Source of the DNA: Cytobacillus dafuensis
GTDB taxonomy: Bacteria; Bacillota; Bacilli; Bacillales; Cytobacillaceae
Assembly (NCBI RefSeq): GCF_007995155.1
Contig: NZ_CP042593.1
Coordinates: 4,382,001 to 4,446,000, forward strand
Direction of reading: 5' to 3'
Length of the DNA: 64,000 bases
In this document: positions 46,525 to 56,116 of the stretch, piece by piece
Numbering within the stretch: position 1 is the first letter of the stretch
Layout: each line of letters begins with the position of its first letter
The notes under the pieces: model-generated
What the model saw: only the letters and a program-made list of their open reading frames with translations
The model's database searches: none
Told to the model about the DNA's origin: nothing
Program-made: the position numbers and the translations under genes

Positions 46525-46650
46525 CTCTGTACCCCTCCCCTTTCCAACTTGATTTTCCAATAGTAGTAGCATAGCATATTAATATATATTACAAATTCGA
46601 ATGTTTCTCATGTTATATATGACAATATCACATGTATAGGAGAGAGCAAT

Positions 46651-47520
46651 ATGAATATCCAAAAATATATGGCCTTTGTCAAAGCAGTTGAATATGGAAG
46701 TTTTACAAGAGCTGCTGAGGCATTAAACTATACACAGTCTGGCATTAGCCGTATGATAAACGATTTAGAATCGGAATGGGGAGTTTTACTTTTTGAAAGA
46801 GGACGTGCCGGTATCACTTTAACATCTGATGGCTTAAAGTTATTGCCCCAGTTAAAACGAGTCTGTAATGAGCAGGCTATGTTAATGATGCAGGTTGAGG
46901 ACTTACACGATATGAAATCCGGAATAATTCGTATCGGAACATTTTCAAGCGTGGCAACCCATTGGTTGCCTAATATGATTAAAATCTTTAAGAAAGACTA
47001 TCCAAATATTGATTTTGAATTGCTTTTAGGCGATTATCTAGAAATTGAAAACTGGATTATCGAAGGACGTGTCGACTTTGGATTTTTACGGCTACCAACA
47101 AAAGCTGAAATTGAAACAATCTTTGTGGAGCAAGACCGTTTGTTGGTAGTAATTCCTGAAGATCATCCGCTTGTTAATTGCGACAAGTTTCCAATCAACG
47201 AGTTATTGAATAGTCCATTTATGCTATTGGAAAAGGGAGCAAAAGCTGAAATCTCAGAAATTTTTGAGCAGTACCAAATCTCACCACAAGTTCATTTTAC
47301 GACATGGGATGACTATGCGATTATGTCTATGGTGGAAAACGGACTAGGAATCAGTATATTACCTGAACTAATTTTGCAACGCATTCCTTACCAAATTATT
47401 GCGAAAGAACTTGAAGTTCCTGCTTTTCGAAATATTGGTATTGCTATGAGAGAGCAAAAATCACTTACACTAGCGGCCAAGAGATTTTTAGAATATTTAT
47501 CATATAGAAAGAGAGAGTGA
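46651..47520 (+). CDS. LysR-family transcriptional regulator
   Basis: A 289-residue LysR activator. The N-terminal HTH is SFTRAAEALNYTQSGISRMI; the co-inducer domain begins at GIIRIGTFSSVATHWLP and ends SILPELILQRIPY. AGGAGAGAGCA precedes the ATG. It diverges from the EamA transporter, its likely target. The ligand is unknown. Confidence 0.9.
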   Translation: MNIQKYMAFVKAVEYGSFTRAAEALNYTQSGISRMINDLESEWGVLLFERGRAGITLTSDGLKLLPQLKRVCNEQAMLMMQVEDLHDMKSGIIRIGTFSSVATHWLPNMIKIFKKDYPNIDFELLLGDYLEIENWIIEGRVDFGFLRLPTKAEIETIFVEQDRLLVVIPEDHPLVNCDKFPINELLNSPFMLLEKGAKAEISEIFEQYQISPQVHFTTWDDYAIMSMVENGLGISILPELILQRIPYQIIAKELEVPAFRNIGIAMREQKSLTLAAKRFLEYLSYRKRE

Positions 47521-47822
47521 AAAAGCGACTATTCTTATTGAATAATCGCGCCCTTTAATGGAAGATCGATCGTACAACAATGTTTCGGACGTGTTGAACT
47601 CTTTGACCACCTAATGAATTAGGGAATGGAGTACGAATCCACTAAACTTCAGGATTAGACTTTAATAATTTGTAAGTCTCCCGAACATCTTCAACAACAA
47701 TCTTAGTTTCAGCAAAATTCAATTTGGGGTTATTCTTACATACTCCTTGTTAACTATTCTCAAATGGATTATACCAAACGATGTTTATGATATAAATTGA
47801 ATTGGACGGACTTTTGATAATC
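47521..47822. other. Intergenic debris between LysR and tatC
   Basis: A hairpin GCGACTATTC...GAATAATCGC follows the LysR stop and may terminate it. On the minus strand a 30-codon open stretch (NNPKLNFAETKIVVEDVRET, ending LLKSNPEV before a TAG at 47642) looks protein-like but has no start or ribosome site, so it may be a gene remnant. CCCTTT-ATGGAAGATC at ~47557 recurs near 59590. Confidence 0.35.
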
Positions 47823-47862
47823 ATTAAAATAAGCCAGCCTTGCCCTTCGGCAAAACTGACTT
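47823..47862 (-). terminator. Terminator of the metallophosphatase-tatA-tatC operon
   Basis: On the minus strand TAAGTCAGTTTTGCC pairs with GGCAAGGCTGGCTTA (G-T pairs tolerated) over a GAAG loop and is followed by TTTT. The opposite strand would have C-A mismatches, so the hairpin is built for the minus transcript. Confidence 0.85.
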
Positions 47863-47945
47863 ATAATTATCCCCCGCATTCGCTTGCAGCTATGAGTTGT
47901 AAATACCGCTGACATTATTGAAATACCAGCTGTCTTTTTGATTGT

Positions 47946-48698
47946 TTATGATGTTTTTTTGAGCGGAATAATATTATTATCTGATTGTTGTTTTTTGATT
48001 TTTTTTCGATATACGATTTTAGACAATGTTACACTAAATTCATATAAAACGAATAGTGGTACGATAACCAATATATCCGACATAATATCAGGTGGAGTTA
48101 TGAAAATAGCTAAAAGGGTTAGTAAAAAGTAAGACATTTTTCTAGCTTTAGATAGAAGAATTGGATTAATGACACCAATTGAGGTAAGGAACATGGCAAT
48201 GAGCGGTATTTCAAATAATAATCCAAACGGCAGTGTTAAGTTTATCATAAATTTAAAATACTTTTCGGCTGTAAACATGGTTTCAAACGTGCCTTTAGAT
48301 AAGGATAATAAAAAGTTAAGAACAATTGGATATACGACAAAATAACCGAATGAAAGCCCTGTTACAAACAAAGTAAACAATCCAGGAATGTAGGCTAATG
48401 TTATTTTTCGTTCTTTTTTCGTTAGTCCTGGTTTTACAAATAACCACGTTTGATGTGCAGCAATTGGGATGGTAAGTGCGAACGCACTCACTCCTGAAAT
48501 CATAAAATAAACCCATAGAATTTCAGATGGTCCTAATACTGCTAAATCACGATTAAGATCACGGATAAGCCACTCATAAATTTCCTGCACAAACATGAAT
48601 GATCCAAATAAAAAAACGATAAAAGCAAGTAATGTAATGATTAATCGCTTCCTTAATTCCCCAAGGTGATTCACAAACGTTAACTCTTGATTTTTCAT
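47946..48698 (-). CDS. tatC: Sec-independent protein translocase TatC
   Basis: A polytopic receptor of the twin-arginine pathway that recognises RR signal peptides. Six membrane segments are visible. The N-terminal NHLGELRKRL and the periplasmic-side FVKPGLTKKERK motif are typical. Length is 250 residues. It follows tatA and a Tat-signal metallophosphatase on the same strand, the same arrangement as phoD-tatAd-tatCd of B. subtilis. Confidence 0.95.
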   Translation of the reverse strand: MKNQELTFVNHLGELRKRLIITLLAFIVFLFGSFMFVQEIYEWLIRDLNRDLAVLGPSEILWVYFMISGVSAFALTIPIAAHQTWLFVKPGLTKKERKITLAYIPGLFTLFVTGLSFGYFVVYPIVLNFLLSLSKGTFETMFTAEKYFKFMINLTLPFGLLFEIPLIAMFLTSIGVINPILLSKARKMSYFLLTLLAIFITPPDIMSDILVIVPLFVLYEFSVTLSKIVYRKKIKKQQSDNNIIPLKKTS

Positions 48699-48733
48699 AT
48701 AAGGCTTTTCCTTCTTCCTTTTAGAAATAAGAG

Positions 48734-48762
48734 GAAGATGTAAGCTTTGAACTTACATCTTC
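48734..48762 (-). other. Intercistronic hairpin between tatA and tatC
   Basis: GAAGATGTAAG pairs perfectly with CTTACATCTTC across a 7-base loop. There is no T-tract, so partial termination or transcript stabilisation, setting the TatA/TatC ratio, is possible. Confidence 0.55.
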
Positions 48763-48769
48763 GATACGC

Positions 48770-48946
48770 TTACTTAGAATGACCACTATCTTTTTCCTCT
48801 GACATTAAATCCTTTGCTGAGCTTTTAAATTCTCTTAATGTATTACCAAATGCACGCCCAATTTCAGGTAACTTAGATGGCCCAAATATAATGAGTGCAA
48901 TAATTAAAATTAATATTAGACCTGGCACTCCTATGTTTTGTAACAT
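48770..48946 (-). CDS. tatA: Sec-independent protein translocase TatA
   Basis: A 58-residue protein, easily missed by length cut-offs. It has one membrane helix ([20 protein letters not shown]), the [14 protein letters not shown] hinge and an amphipathic helix ([14 protein letters not shown]), all hallmarks of TatA/E. It forms the protein-conducting pore with TatC. It lies between the metallophosphatase and tatC. Confidence 0.93.
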   Translation of the reverse strand: MLQNIGVPGLILILIIALIIFGPSKLPEIGRAFGNTLREFKSSAKDLMSEEKDSGHSK

Positions 48947-49027
48947 GCTGTTGCCTCCATTAAAAATATTTTTAAACGATTGAGACGAACAAGATGAACT
49001 ACATTTATCCTTTTACCGCTTTTTTCT

Positions 49028-50221
49028 TCACTCTCTGTCATTTAATGGTAAAGGGTCCATGCTTTGATCGTTGTTTGTTAAATCAATTCCATAGTCCTTA
49101 GCGAAAACCATATGGGTTTCAACAAGAACACCTTCTTTATTTTCATCTAAATTGAATACTCTTGCTCCACGTAGTCTGTTGTTATCCGCACCACCAAGAC
49201 CGTACGTTCCAAAACCTGTGTTACCAGCATACCCAAGCAAAATTCCATAATAGTTGCCACAATAGGTGTTTATATGATCATGTCCGCAGAAAACTCCTTT
49301 AACGTCTCCTCTATCTAACATGGCTGAAAACAAGCCGCTGTTAACCGGTCCTGGACATTCATCTTCATTTCTTTCTCCTACTATTTCATGCCTTGCCATT
49401 GCAAGCTCATGGCTTGCTTGTGTTCTTACGTCTACGCCTCCATGCCACATAAAACGATGCTCCCATAAAGGTATATGAATGAATACGAGTGAAGGAACTT
49501 TATAACCGTATTGCTTCTCAAGTTTTTTAGATTGCTCATAGTACCAGTTCACCTGATTGAAACGGAGCCAGTCCCAAGTTGGGTATCCTTTAAAATCTTG
49601 CCCGGCTATTTGTGCTGGTGCATATCTTCCGCTATCAAGAAGCCATAGATTGAATGCGGCTTTATTGCCTTTTGAATTTCTTATTAAGAGGTTCATGTTT
49701 CCTGTTCCAGAAAGGCCCTTTTCTCCAGGTTCATTCATATTATATTTGTACTTACTATAGAACTTCAGCATGTCATTCTCATACATTCCAGTCTTTGCTG
49801 AACAATCTTCATCATGATTTCCAAATGTAACTGCCCATTTAATCCCTCTTTTTTCCATTGGTTGAGCTACATTATTTAGGGCTTGTTTCATCTCTAATTC
49901 CGTATCAATGCCTGATTCAATATTGTCACCGTTAAGAACAACAAAATCCGGCTTCTCTGAGTCAAGAACTTTCTCCATAAGTTCAATTGTTCTGCGATCA
50001 ATTCGTTCATCATCTTGAGTATCGTTAAATTGTACAACTTTAAACTTGCCATCTGAGTTAAATTGAAGCTTAGCATTTTCTGATTGTTCAGCATGTGCTT
50101 TAGTAGTCAACAAATCTCCCGGCAAACCAGTAGAAGCAAGTGTTAACGCAAGCGTACTCATTCCTCCTATTTTTATAAAATCCCTTCTGTCCAACCCTTT
50201 GTTTAGATCCTGATTACTCAT
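49028..50221 (-). CDS. Tat-exported metallophosphoesterase
   Basis: A 397-residue secreted calcineurin-like phosphoesterase. The twin-arginine signal is DRRDFIKIGGMSTLALTLAS, with a cut near AHA-EQ. Metal-site motifs are VQFNDTQDD, LNGDNIES, FGNHDED, FIHIPLWEH and CGHDH. The ATG at 50221 follows TTGGAGGTAATTTTT. It resembles Dcr2/Siz1-type phosphatases rather than PhoD itself. The operon with tatA-tatC suggests a dedicated export system. A TATAAT -10 lies at 50292-50297; no Pho box was recognised. Confidence 0.9.
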   Translation of the reverse strand: MSNQDLNKGLDRRDFIKIGGMSTLALTLASTGLPGDLLTTKAHAEQSENAKLQFNSDGKFKVVQFNDTQDDERIDRRTIELMEKVLDSEKPDFVVLNGDNIESGIDTELEMKQALNNVAQPMEKRGIKWAVTFGNHDEDCSAKTGMYENDMLKFYSKYKYNMNEPGEKGLSGTGNMNLLIRNSKGNKAAFNLWLLDSGRYAPAQIAGQDFKGYPTWDWLRFNQVNWYYEQSKKLEKQYGYKVPSLVFIHIPLWEHRFMWHGGVDVRTQASHELAMARHEIVGERNEDECPGPVNSGLFSAMLDRGDVKGVFCGHDHINTYCGNYYGILLGYAGNTGFGTYGLGGADNNRLRGARVFNLDENKEGVLVETHMVFAKDYGIDLTNNDQSMDPLPLNDRE

Positions 50222-50494
50222 AAAAATTACCTCCAAATTTTTAAGAATTAATAGAGCCCAGCAATCGAAAGAGTAAAAATAGGGGAAAAGCATTATACAG
50301 TTTCAAGTATAAGCAATCATAATTTAAGAACTGCCGCCATTATCCCCGTAATCTACCTTTACATCATAGAATAAAAATATTGATAGATTATTAATCATGC
50401 TAGATAGGTAAGTAAAAAAAACAAAGAAAAAACAGAAAACAAATAAACCAAAGAAAACGACACAAAAATCCTTTCTAAGAAAACATTTAGATTA

Positions 50495-50738
50495 TTTATC
50501 GAGATTAACGGGAAGTAAAACCCTTAACGAAAAGACTTAGAGGGATCGATGAGGATAAGTGAGGGTTAACTACCCGTAATGGCACGATTAAAGGAACAAA
50601 GACTAAGACCGCCACGTCCTGTGGCAACGTCTGTTTAACCCACATCCTCGTAAAAGCTACCGCTTTTCCTTCGTGCGATGTATAAGCACTCAGTAGTAAG
50701 GATGAAGAAAACCCCCACTGAGTGAAACTTCACTTTAT
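50495..50738 (+). repeat. Dispersed repeat family A, copy A6 (diverged, with E fragment)
   Basis: Begins TTTATCGAGATTAACGGGAA and ends GAAACTTCACTTTAT. The left arm pairs AAGTAAAACCCTTA-type with GAGGGTTAACTACCCG. GCCAC-GTCCT-GTGGC is at 50611-50625. A fragment of mini-element E starts at 50649. The remaining 50222-50494 and 50739-50901 hold only promoter-like A/T-rich DNA. Confidence 0.8.
50649..50681 (+). mobile_element. Mini-element E, left part only, inside A6
   Basis: CGTAAAAGCTACCGCTTTTC then CTTCGTGCGATGT follow TCCT (50645-50648). In other A copies this place is the TTCCT loop of the CCCAC/GTGGG hairpin. The right half of E and the host's GTGGG arm are missing. Confidence 0.65.
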
Positions 50739-50901
50739 AGTAGATAAGATAGATAAAAGAGATACTTTTTGATTTTGTTTTACTTTCCATTTTTGAATAA
50801 TTTACAAAACTTAATTTTTTCTTAGTCATATTTTTATTTTCATTTCTTATAATTTGTGAAAACAAAACAAATCAAAATGATGGAGGCCATGGGAAGATTA
50901 T

Positions 50902-51693
50902 ATGGATAAGTATTTAATTACAGAAAGGTATAGAGTAATAATTAGAGAACTTGAGCTAAAAAATAAAATTAATGTAGTAGATTTAGCAATAAAATTAAAC
51001 GTAACACCAGAAACGATTCGAAAAGATTTGAGCGCGCTTGAGGAGAAAAAGAAATTACGCAGAATTCACGGCGGGGCTATTCAATATTTTGGTTTGATTA
51101 GAGAACCTCATTTTAATAAAAAAATCGGCATCTCTCATCATCAAAAAAAAATGATAGGGGAAGCTGCCGCAACTTTCATTATGGATGGAGAAACAGTTGC
51201 ACTAGATGTTGGATCAACAACCTTACATATTGCGAGTTCAATTAAAAATGTAAAAAATATCACGATTGTGACCAACTCATTAGCAGCAGCCGAAATCTTA
51301 AATAATCGATTAGAAAACCAACTATTTGATGGCAAAGTAATCGTACTTGGAGGAACAACTAATCCACTGCAACGTTCAATCAGTGGACCATTAACCAATC
51401 ATTTATTAGAACACTTTTATTTTGATAAAGCGTTTATTTCATGTGGAGGAATAAGCAAAGATGGAATATGTGATTTCGGTATTGATGACGCAACTGCATC
51501 TACTATTATGATGAAAAGATCAAGAAGTGTTTATGTTGTAACGGATTCTTCCAAAATAAATCAGAAGGCTCTTTTTCATATAGGGTCATTCTCATCAATT
51601 GATTGTGTTATTACAGATCAAGAAATGCCCGCGGATTGGTCTAAAGATGCTATGGTTAGAAATCTAAAATGGATAAAAGTAGGTAATATGTAG
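50902..51693 (+). CDS. DeoR/GlpR-family transcriptional regulator
   Basis: A 263-residue sugar-type repressor. The N-terminal HTH is VVDLAIKLNVTPETIRKDLS with the RRIHGGAI hinge. The sugar-phosphate sensor domain has VALDVGSTTLHIA, TIVTNSLAAAE and ISCGGISKDG. No sugar operon is adjacent, so the target is unknown. The upstream ribosome site is GATGGAGG. Confidence 0.88.
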   Translation: MDKYLITERYRVIIRELELKNKINVVDLAIKLNVTPETIRKDLSALEEKKKLRRIHGGAIQYFGLIREPHFNKKIGISHHQKKMIGEAAATFIMDGETVALDVGSTTLHIASSIKNVKNITIVTNSLAAAEILNNRLENQLFDGKVIVLGGTTNPLQRSISGPLTNHLLEHFYFDKAFISCGGISKDGICDFGIDDATASTIMMKRSRSVYVVTDSSKINQKALFHIGSFSSIDCVITDQEMPADWSKDAMVRNLKWIKVGNM

Positions 51694-52096
51694 GAAAATT
51701 GATTACCATGTTCATCTTGAAGATGATTAAACTTTTCTATAAAAGTATGATTCTTTTTTAATATTTTAAAAGCATGTTTTGACCAAATTTTTTTCATGAA
51801 AACAATGGGTACATAAACAACTGTGTATCAAGCTCTGAGCATGGTGGAGTCAGTTGGTATAGCATGAGTAAAGAATTGCGGTGAATTTTAAGGACTAAGC
51901 TGTTTAAATTAACTCTATAGACTTTGATATAAGTGCAAATAGAAAAAGCGTGTGACCCTCCAACGGATTGGATCATATTGGCATTAAGGAAATGAGGATC
52001 CTTTGCTTAACTTTGATGTAAGGAATATCCTGAAGTAAATCGTCGCGACCATAATGAGCAAAATAATGACTAGTAAAGACACTACATTCTGAACTT
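51694..52096. other. Gene-free stretch after the DeoR regulator
   Basis: No convincing coding frame. ATATTGGCATTAAGGAAA at 51975-51992 recurs at 2561-2578, upstream of rpoN, so it is another short dispersed repeat. The stretch ends at a strong terminator. Confidence 0.5.
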
Positions 52097-52142
52097 TACT
52101 CCGAGTAAAGGACACCAAAATCCCTTACTCGGAGTTTTTTTG
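52097..52142 (+). terminator. Strong plus-strand terminator
   Basis: ACTCCGAGTAA pairs with TTACTCGGAGT and is followed by TTTTTTT. The nearest upstream plus-strand gene is the DeoR regulator, 400 bases away. The interval to 52492 holds no clear gene. Confidence 0.85.
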
Positions 52143-52492
52143 GGTCTCGCTGCATTAGTCAGAATAGCCATGCATTTTTTTGATATTCTTCTTCAAGAAT
52201 CTGGCCCTATACCAAAAGAAAAGGCACAATTCATATTAGAGAATTGCCCCCGATTGCTTAAATAATATACTTAACTAGGGATATTTTATTTCATCATCTC
52301 ATTATAAATATATAGACTATATAATGCAGGTATCAACAAACCAAGAGCAAGGCAAAAAATAGAGGTTTTACACGGTCTAGGTCTTCTCCGATTGCAGGCG
52401 GGTGTTCATTACAGGCTGCGGACCGTTGCGTGCTGAGTTTAACAAATTGTATATTTTAACTACCAACAACTTACAGGAGAGGATGAATCACT

Positions 52493-53305
52493 TTGCATAC
52501 ACACCCAAGATGGAAGCCCGGACTAGTGGTTATCATTCTATTCTATTACCTCATCACCTCAATAGCATCACTAATATTGGGGATGATCCAGCCCATACTG
52601 GGCATACCTGGCGTCGTTATTCAAGTGACGCAATTCGGTCCTGCGCTAGGCGTATTGGCGATTTTGCTTTTATGGCCTCGGGTGATAAGACCCTTTCTCA
52701 CACCCGACATTCGGTTCTGGCGGCTTCAGCCGCACAAGATAATTGTCGCGGGTACTGTACTCATCGTCACGTTCGCTGCCGCCTGGTTATGGTATTCTAT
52801 TACCGGACATTCCGTGACGTATACGTCGCCCTCTTCCCTATCGCACCCGTTCTGGCTCATCATTATAGCTCAATTCGTTGGGGCGGCCGGAGAAGAGATT
52901 GGATGGCGTTGCTTCCTGCAACCGGCGCTTCAGAGTCGGATCGGTGTCTTACCAGCCTCCGTCATTGTCGGGATTCTGTGGGGTATCTGGCATGTCGGTG
53001 TTTTCGCAGAAGGTTGGGGCTATGCTTTGCTTTTCATACTCTTCGCGGTCTTTCTTTCCATCATTCTCGGGGAACTTCTCAGTGATGCCAGGGGTGGGAG
53101 GCTTCTATTGGCCGCATCTTATCATGCGCTGATGAACCTCGGCTTGCTTCTCTGGTTCAATGAGGAGGATGGCAGTCTGTTGGCGATTGGCACGTTAGCT
53201 ACGTCGTGTGCGATTGCCGCTGTTATGGTCATGGTGCATGGGAGAATGAAATCGGTCACGCAACACGCTACCATCGAGGCAAGGGCACGGTCGAAAAATA
53301 GCTGA
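52493..53305 (+). CDS. CPBP-family intramembrane metalloprotease
   Basis: A 270-residue membrane protein of the CAAX/ABI (CPBP) family with about eight hydrophobic segments. The conserved motifs are AAGEEIGWRCFL, WGIWHVGVFAEGW and ASYHALMNLG. The start is TTG at 52493, with GGAGAGG 10 bases upstream; an ATG in another frame shares this site. Codon use is visibly richer in G/C than in flanking genes, suggesting recent transfer. Family members have roles from prenyl-protein processing to bacteriocin immunity. Confidence 0.8.
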   Translation: MHTHPRWKPGLVVIILFYYLITSIASLILGMIQPILGIPGVVIQVTQFGPALGVLAILLLWPRVIRPFLTPDIRFWRLQPHKIIVAGTVLIVTFAAAWLWYSITGHSVTYTSPSSLSHPFWLIIIAQFVGAAGEEIGWRCFLQPALQSRIGVLPASVIVGILWGIWHVGVFAEGWGYALLFILFAVFLSIILGELLSDARGGRLLLAASYHALMNLGLLLWFNEEDGSLLAIGTLATSCAIAAVMVMVHGRMKSVTQHATIEARARSKNS

Positions 53306-53324
53306 TGAAGGTTCTATTATCCTA

Positions 53325-53365
53325 ACAAAGGCGGAGCAGGGATCACGCCCTGACTCCGCCTTTGT
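53325..53365. terminator. Long hairpin between the CPBP gene and the TetR remnant
   Basis: ACAAAGGCGGAG pairs with CTCCGCCTTTGT, and CAGGG/CCCTG extends it inside. Both strands converge here. No long T-tract follows. Confidence 0.65.
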
Positions 53366-53369
53366 GTGC

Positions 53370-53788
53370 TTATGTTTTGACGCCTGTAGCCAATATCTTC
53401 ATCGTTTTCTTTAACCAATCTTCAGTCGAAAGCTTCTCCGGCGTGAACGTGAGATAATAGAAGTACGCGCCGCTGACGAGATCGATAAGAATGTCCTCGT
53501 CCGCGTCATCCTGGATCTGTCCTCGTGCTTTGCCACGCCGAATGATCTCAGCATAAGCATGTCACCTTAGTTCAATGAAATTCTTTTCGTATCTCTCGCG
53601 AATGGGTTCGATATCGATCACCGCTGCAATGAAGCGATTGGCTGATGTCGGTTCGTTAGCAAACTGTTTGGTTAACGAATCGAGCATCCGACCGAAAAGC
53701 GTCTGAATATCGAGCCAAGCGTCGCCCGTATCGGGAATTTCCGATTGCTCCATCAACACCGCTGCTGTAATATCAGAGGAGACAATTG
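53370..53788 (-). pseudogene. TetR/AcrR regulator remnant (C-terminal domain, in-frame stop)
   Basis: One frame reads IPPIVSSDITAAVLMEQSEI through FIELR, then a TGA (53562-53564), then HAYAEIIRRGKARGQIQDDA to KILATGVKT and TAA. This is the ligand domain of a TetR regulator; an Arg codon CGA changed to TGA would explain the break. The N-terminal HTH is missing. Further upstream (to ~53900) another open stretch (GFYRVTSLGISLLARRDLRE) looks like debris of a different gene. Confidence 0.7.
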
Positions 53789-54169
53789 GCGGGATTCAGG
53801 GTGGCCTGATTCTCAGTAGGGCACTTAACGATGAGACCCTTTTCGACGTACTCTCTTAGGTCTCGCCGAGCGAGTAACGAAATTCCTAACGAAGTGACCC
53901 GATAAAAGCCTCCTGATGATCACTGCGGAACCGGGTCGCCTAGCCGCGCTATGCCCGAAGTTTCCTATCACCTGTCAAACTTGAGAGACCATTTCAATTC
54001 TTTTCTTCTCCCCAAAGAATTTGCGTCATTTGTGGTACGGTTCACCGCAACGCATCAAAATGAGGTTCTCTTGGATTTCAAAAAGAATGCTAAAATTAAA
54101 TCGCCTAAAACCCGTTCATCTCACTTCCTTTTAAATAAGAATTCTTTTCCTTAATTAAGTAAAGTAAAA

Positions 54170-54208
54170 TAAAGGGAGATTTTCCGATTATGCAAAGAAA
54201 ATCCCCCA
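54170..54208 (-). terminator. Terminator of the glutamate-synthase-like gene
   Basis: On the minus strand GGGGGATTTTC pairs with GAAAATCTCCC and TTTATTTTAC follows. The stretch from 54209 to the gene end shows nothing else. Confidence 0.7.
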
Positions 54209-54381
54209 TTTTCACGTTTTTCGAGCCAATAGGCGGAATCTATCCGTCTATTTAAGCGATTTTTGACTATTTACCTGATCGGGTACTTAACATGATCCCC
54301 CAACCGATAAGAGCGGATACTCTTAACCCCAGATGCAGGAATCAACATCTCAAAATTCGGGGAGGACAGGCACGGACAGTT

Positions 54382-55983
54382 TTACCCAGCATCCACTTGT
54401 TCCTGGATTTCTATTAAAATTCTTTCAAGTGATGTCACGACGCCTTTTTCGTCTTTGTAGCTGATATGTTGCGGTCGGAAATGAATGGGAGAGTCGATGC
54501 CCGCCGCTGCTGAAATTCGAAACAATCCCTGTCTTAGGGTAACGAGGTAATTCACTACCCGAAATTTCTTTTCATCAATGACAAGTGCCTTTTGGAGATT
54601 AGGGTCTGTTGTCGCAACACCGACTGGACAGGCGTTTGAATTACATTTTAGGGTTTGGATACATCCAACCGTGATCATAAATCCACGCGCAATGTTGACC
54701 AGGTCAGCTCCCATGGCCAATGCGATGGCTATTCGGTCAGGGGTGAACAGCTTTCCAGAGGCAATGATTTTGACCCGGTCACGGACCCCATATTTTTGTA
54801 GAGTCGCGACTAAAATGGGCAGGGCTGATTTAATAGGCAAGCCCACCGTGTCTATTAATTCCTGATAGGATGCCCCCGTACCTCCTTCACCGCCGTCAAC
54901 CGTTATAAAATCAGGTCCTTTTCCGGTATCGCGCATATATTTGGCTAATTCTTCGACGCTGTCATTCCCTCCAACCACAATCTTCATTCCTACAGGCTTG
55001 CCGGTATGTTCACGTATTTTTTCAATAAATTCGCACAGTGAACCCACATCGCTAAATTGGTGAAAGCGGTTTGGACTATCTACGGATTTCCATGCCTCTA
55101 CCTTGCGAATCTCCGCAATTTCCGGAGTTACTTTTTCACCGTCAATATGGCCGCCACGCGTTTTGGCTCCTTGAGCAAGTTTAAGTTCAAAGGCTTTTAC
55201 TTGGGGGATTTCACTTTTCCTCTTCAACTCGTCCCATTCAACCTCGCCATTTTTGTCTCGAATCCCAAATAGGCCAGGGCCAATCTGCATGATGATATCG
55301 ACCCCTCCTTCTAAATGATAAGGGGATAATCCACCTTCACCGGTATTCATCCATGCGCCTTTTGCCAATGCCAATCCTTTTGATAAGGCAGTAATGGCAC
55401 TTTTCCCAAGTGCTCCATAACTCATTGCCGACATGCCGATAAGGCCTTTCAGAACAAATGGAAATTTGGTGTTCGGGCCAATGACCACTGCATCATCATC
55501 ATGCAATAACTGGGCGAGTGATTCCTCGTTCTCCCATTTTTCCTCACGTTGGGAAAAAAGCGGGTCCTTTATTAGAATGTATCGTTTCGTATACACTTTT
55601 GTTTCACGGTCCATTTTTATTTCTTCCGCTAGCTTTGGGAACATCGCGTTGCGGATATAGAGACCTTCCTCATCAAAATCCCGTTTTGATCCAAATGCCA
55701 CGATATCCCTTTTGTATTTAGCACTTTTAACAATATGCTCATATTCGTCGCGTGAAAACGGCTTCCCTTCCGTATCGCTATTGAACCAATATTGGCGAAA
55801 TTCCGGACCTATTTTTTCTAAAAAATAACGCATCCTGCCAAGCCCGGGATAGTTGCGTAAAATCGAGTGGGCTTTTTGATTACGGTCAAATATGTATAAG
55901 TAAACAAGAAAAAAAATAAACCCGAGAAGAATAAGCGCTCCTAATCCAATCACGATTACCATCAAAATATCAACGATATTCAT
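54382..55983 (-). CDS. FMN-binding glutamate synthase family protein (YerD-like)
   Basis: A 533-residue membrane-anchored protein. The first ~33 residues form one membrane helix (ILMVIVIGLGALILLGFIFF). The rest is the FMN-binding synthase domain of glutamate synthase, with MSYGALGKSAITALSKG, NTGEGGLSPYHLEGG, VDGGEGGTGAS and the cysteine segment LKCNSNACPVGVATTDP. The glutaminase domain is absent, so ammonia- or other-substrate chemistry is likely; B. subtilis YerD has the same plan. Its role is not established. Confidence 0.88.
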   Translation of the reverse strand: MNIVDILMVIVIGLGALILLGFIFFLVYLYIFDRNQKAHSILRNYPGLGRMRYFLEKIGPEFRQYWFNSDTEGKPFSRDEYEHIVKSAKYKRDIVAFGSKRDFDEEGLYIRNAMFPKLAEEIKMDRETKVYTKRYILIKDPLFSQREEKWENEESLAQLLHDDDAVVIGPNTKFPFVLKGLIGMSAMSYGALGKSAITALSKGLALAKGAWMNTGEGGLSPYHLEGGVDIIMQIGPGLFGIRDKNGEVEWDELKRKSEIPQVKAFELKLAQGAKTRGGHIDGEKVTPEIAEIRKVEAWKSVDSPNRFHQFSDVGSLCEFIEKIREHTGKPVGMKIVVGGNDSVEELAKYMRDTGKGPDFITVDGGEGGTGASYQELIDTVGLPIKSALPILVATLQKYGVRDRVKIIASGKLFTPDRIAIALAMGADLVNIARGFMITVGCIQTLKCNSNACPVGVATTDPNLQKALVIDEKKFRVVNYLVTLRQGLFRISAAAGIDSPIHFRPQHISYKDEKGVVTSLERILIEIQEQVDAG

Positions 55984-56116
55984 CTGAATCCAGCCCCTTA
56001 AAAAGACATATGAGCTTAATTTATACGGATTTTAAAAGTTTATACATATCTACATATTTTTTCCACCGCGAGGGAAAATAAGCAAACGAAAAAAAATAGG
56101 AAATGGGGGCGATGAA

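Noticed and set aside
52402..53085. 227-codon ORF overlapping the CPBP gene
   Set aside because: It is another frame of the same DNA with Arg/His-rich sequence. The 52493 frame has membrane helices and all CPBP motifs.
53951..54154. Plus-strand ORF with VSYHLSNLRDHF, recalling an ArsR regulator
   Set aside because: The similarity is limited to one short stretch, there is no ribosome site, and the rest does not resemble a regulator.
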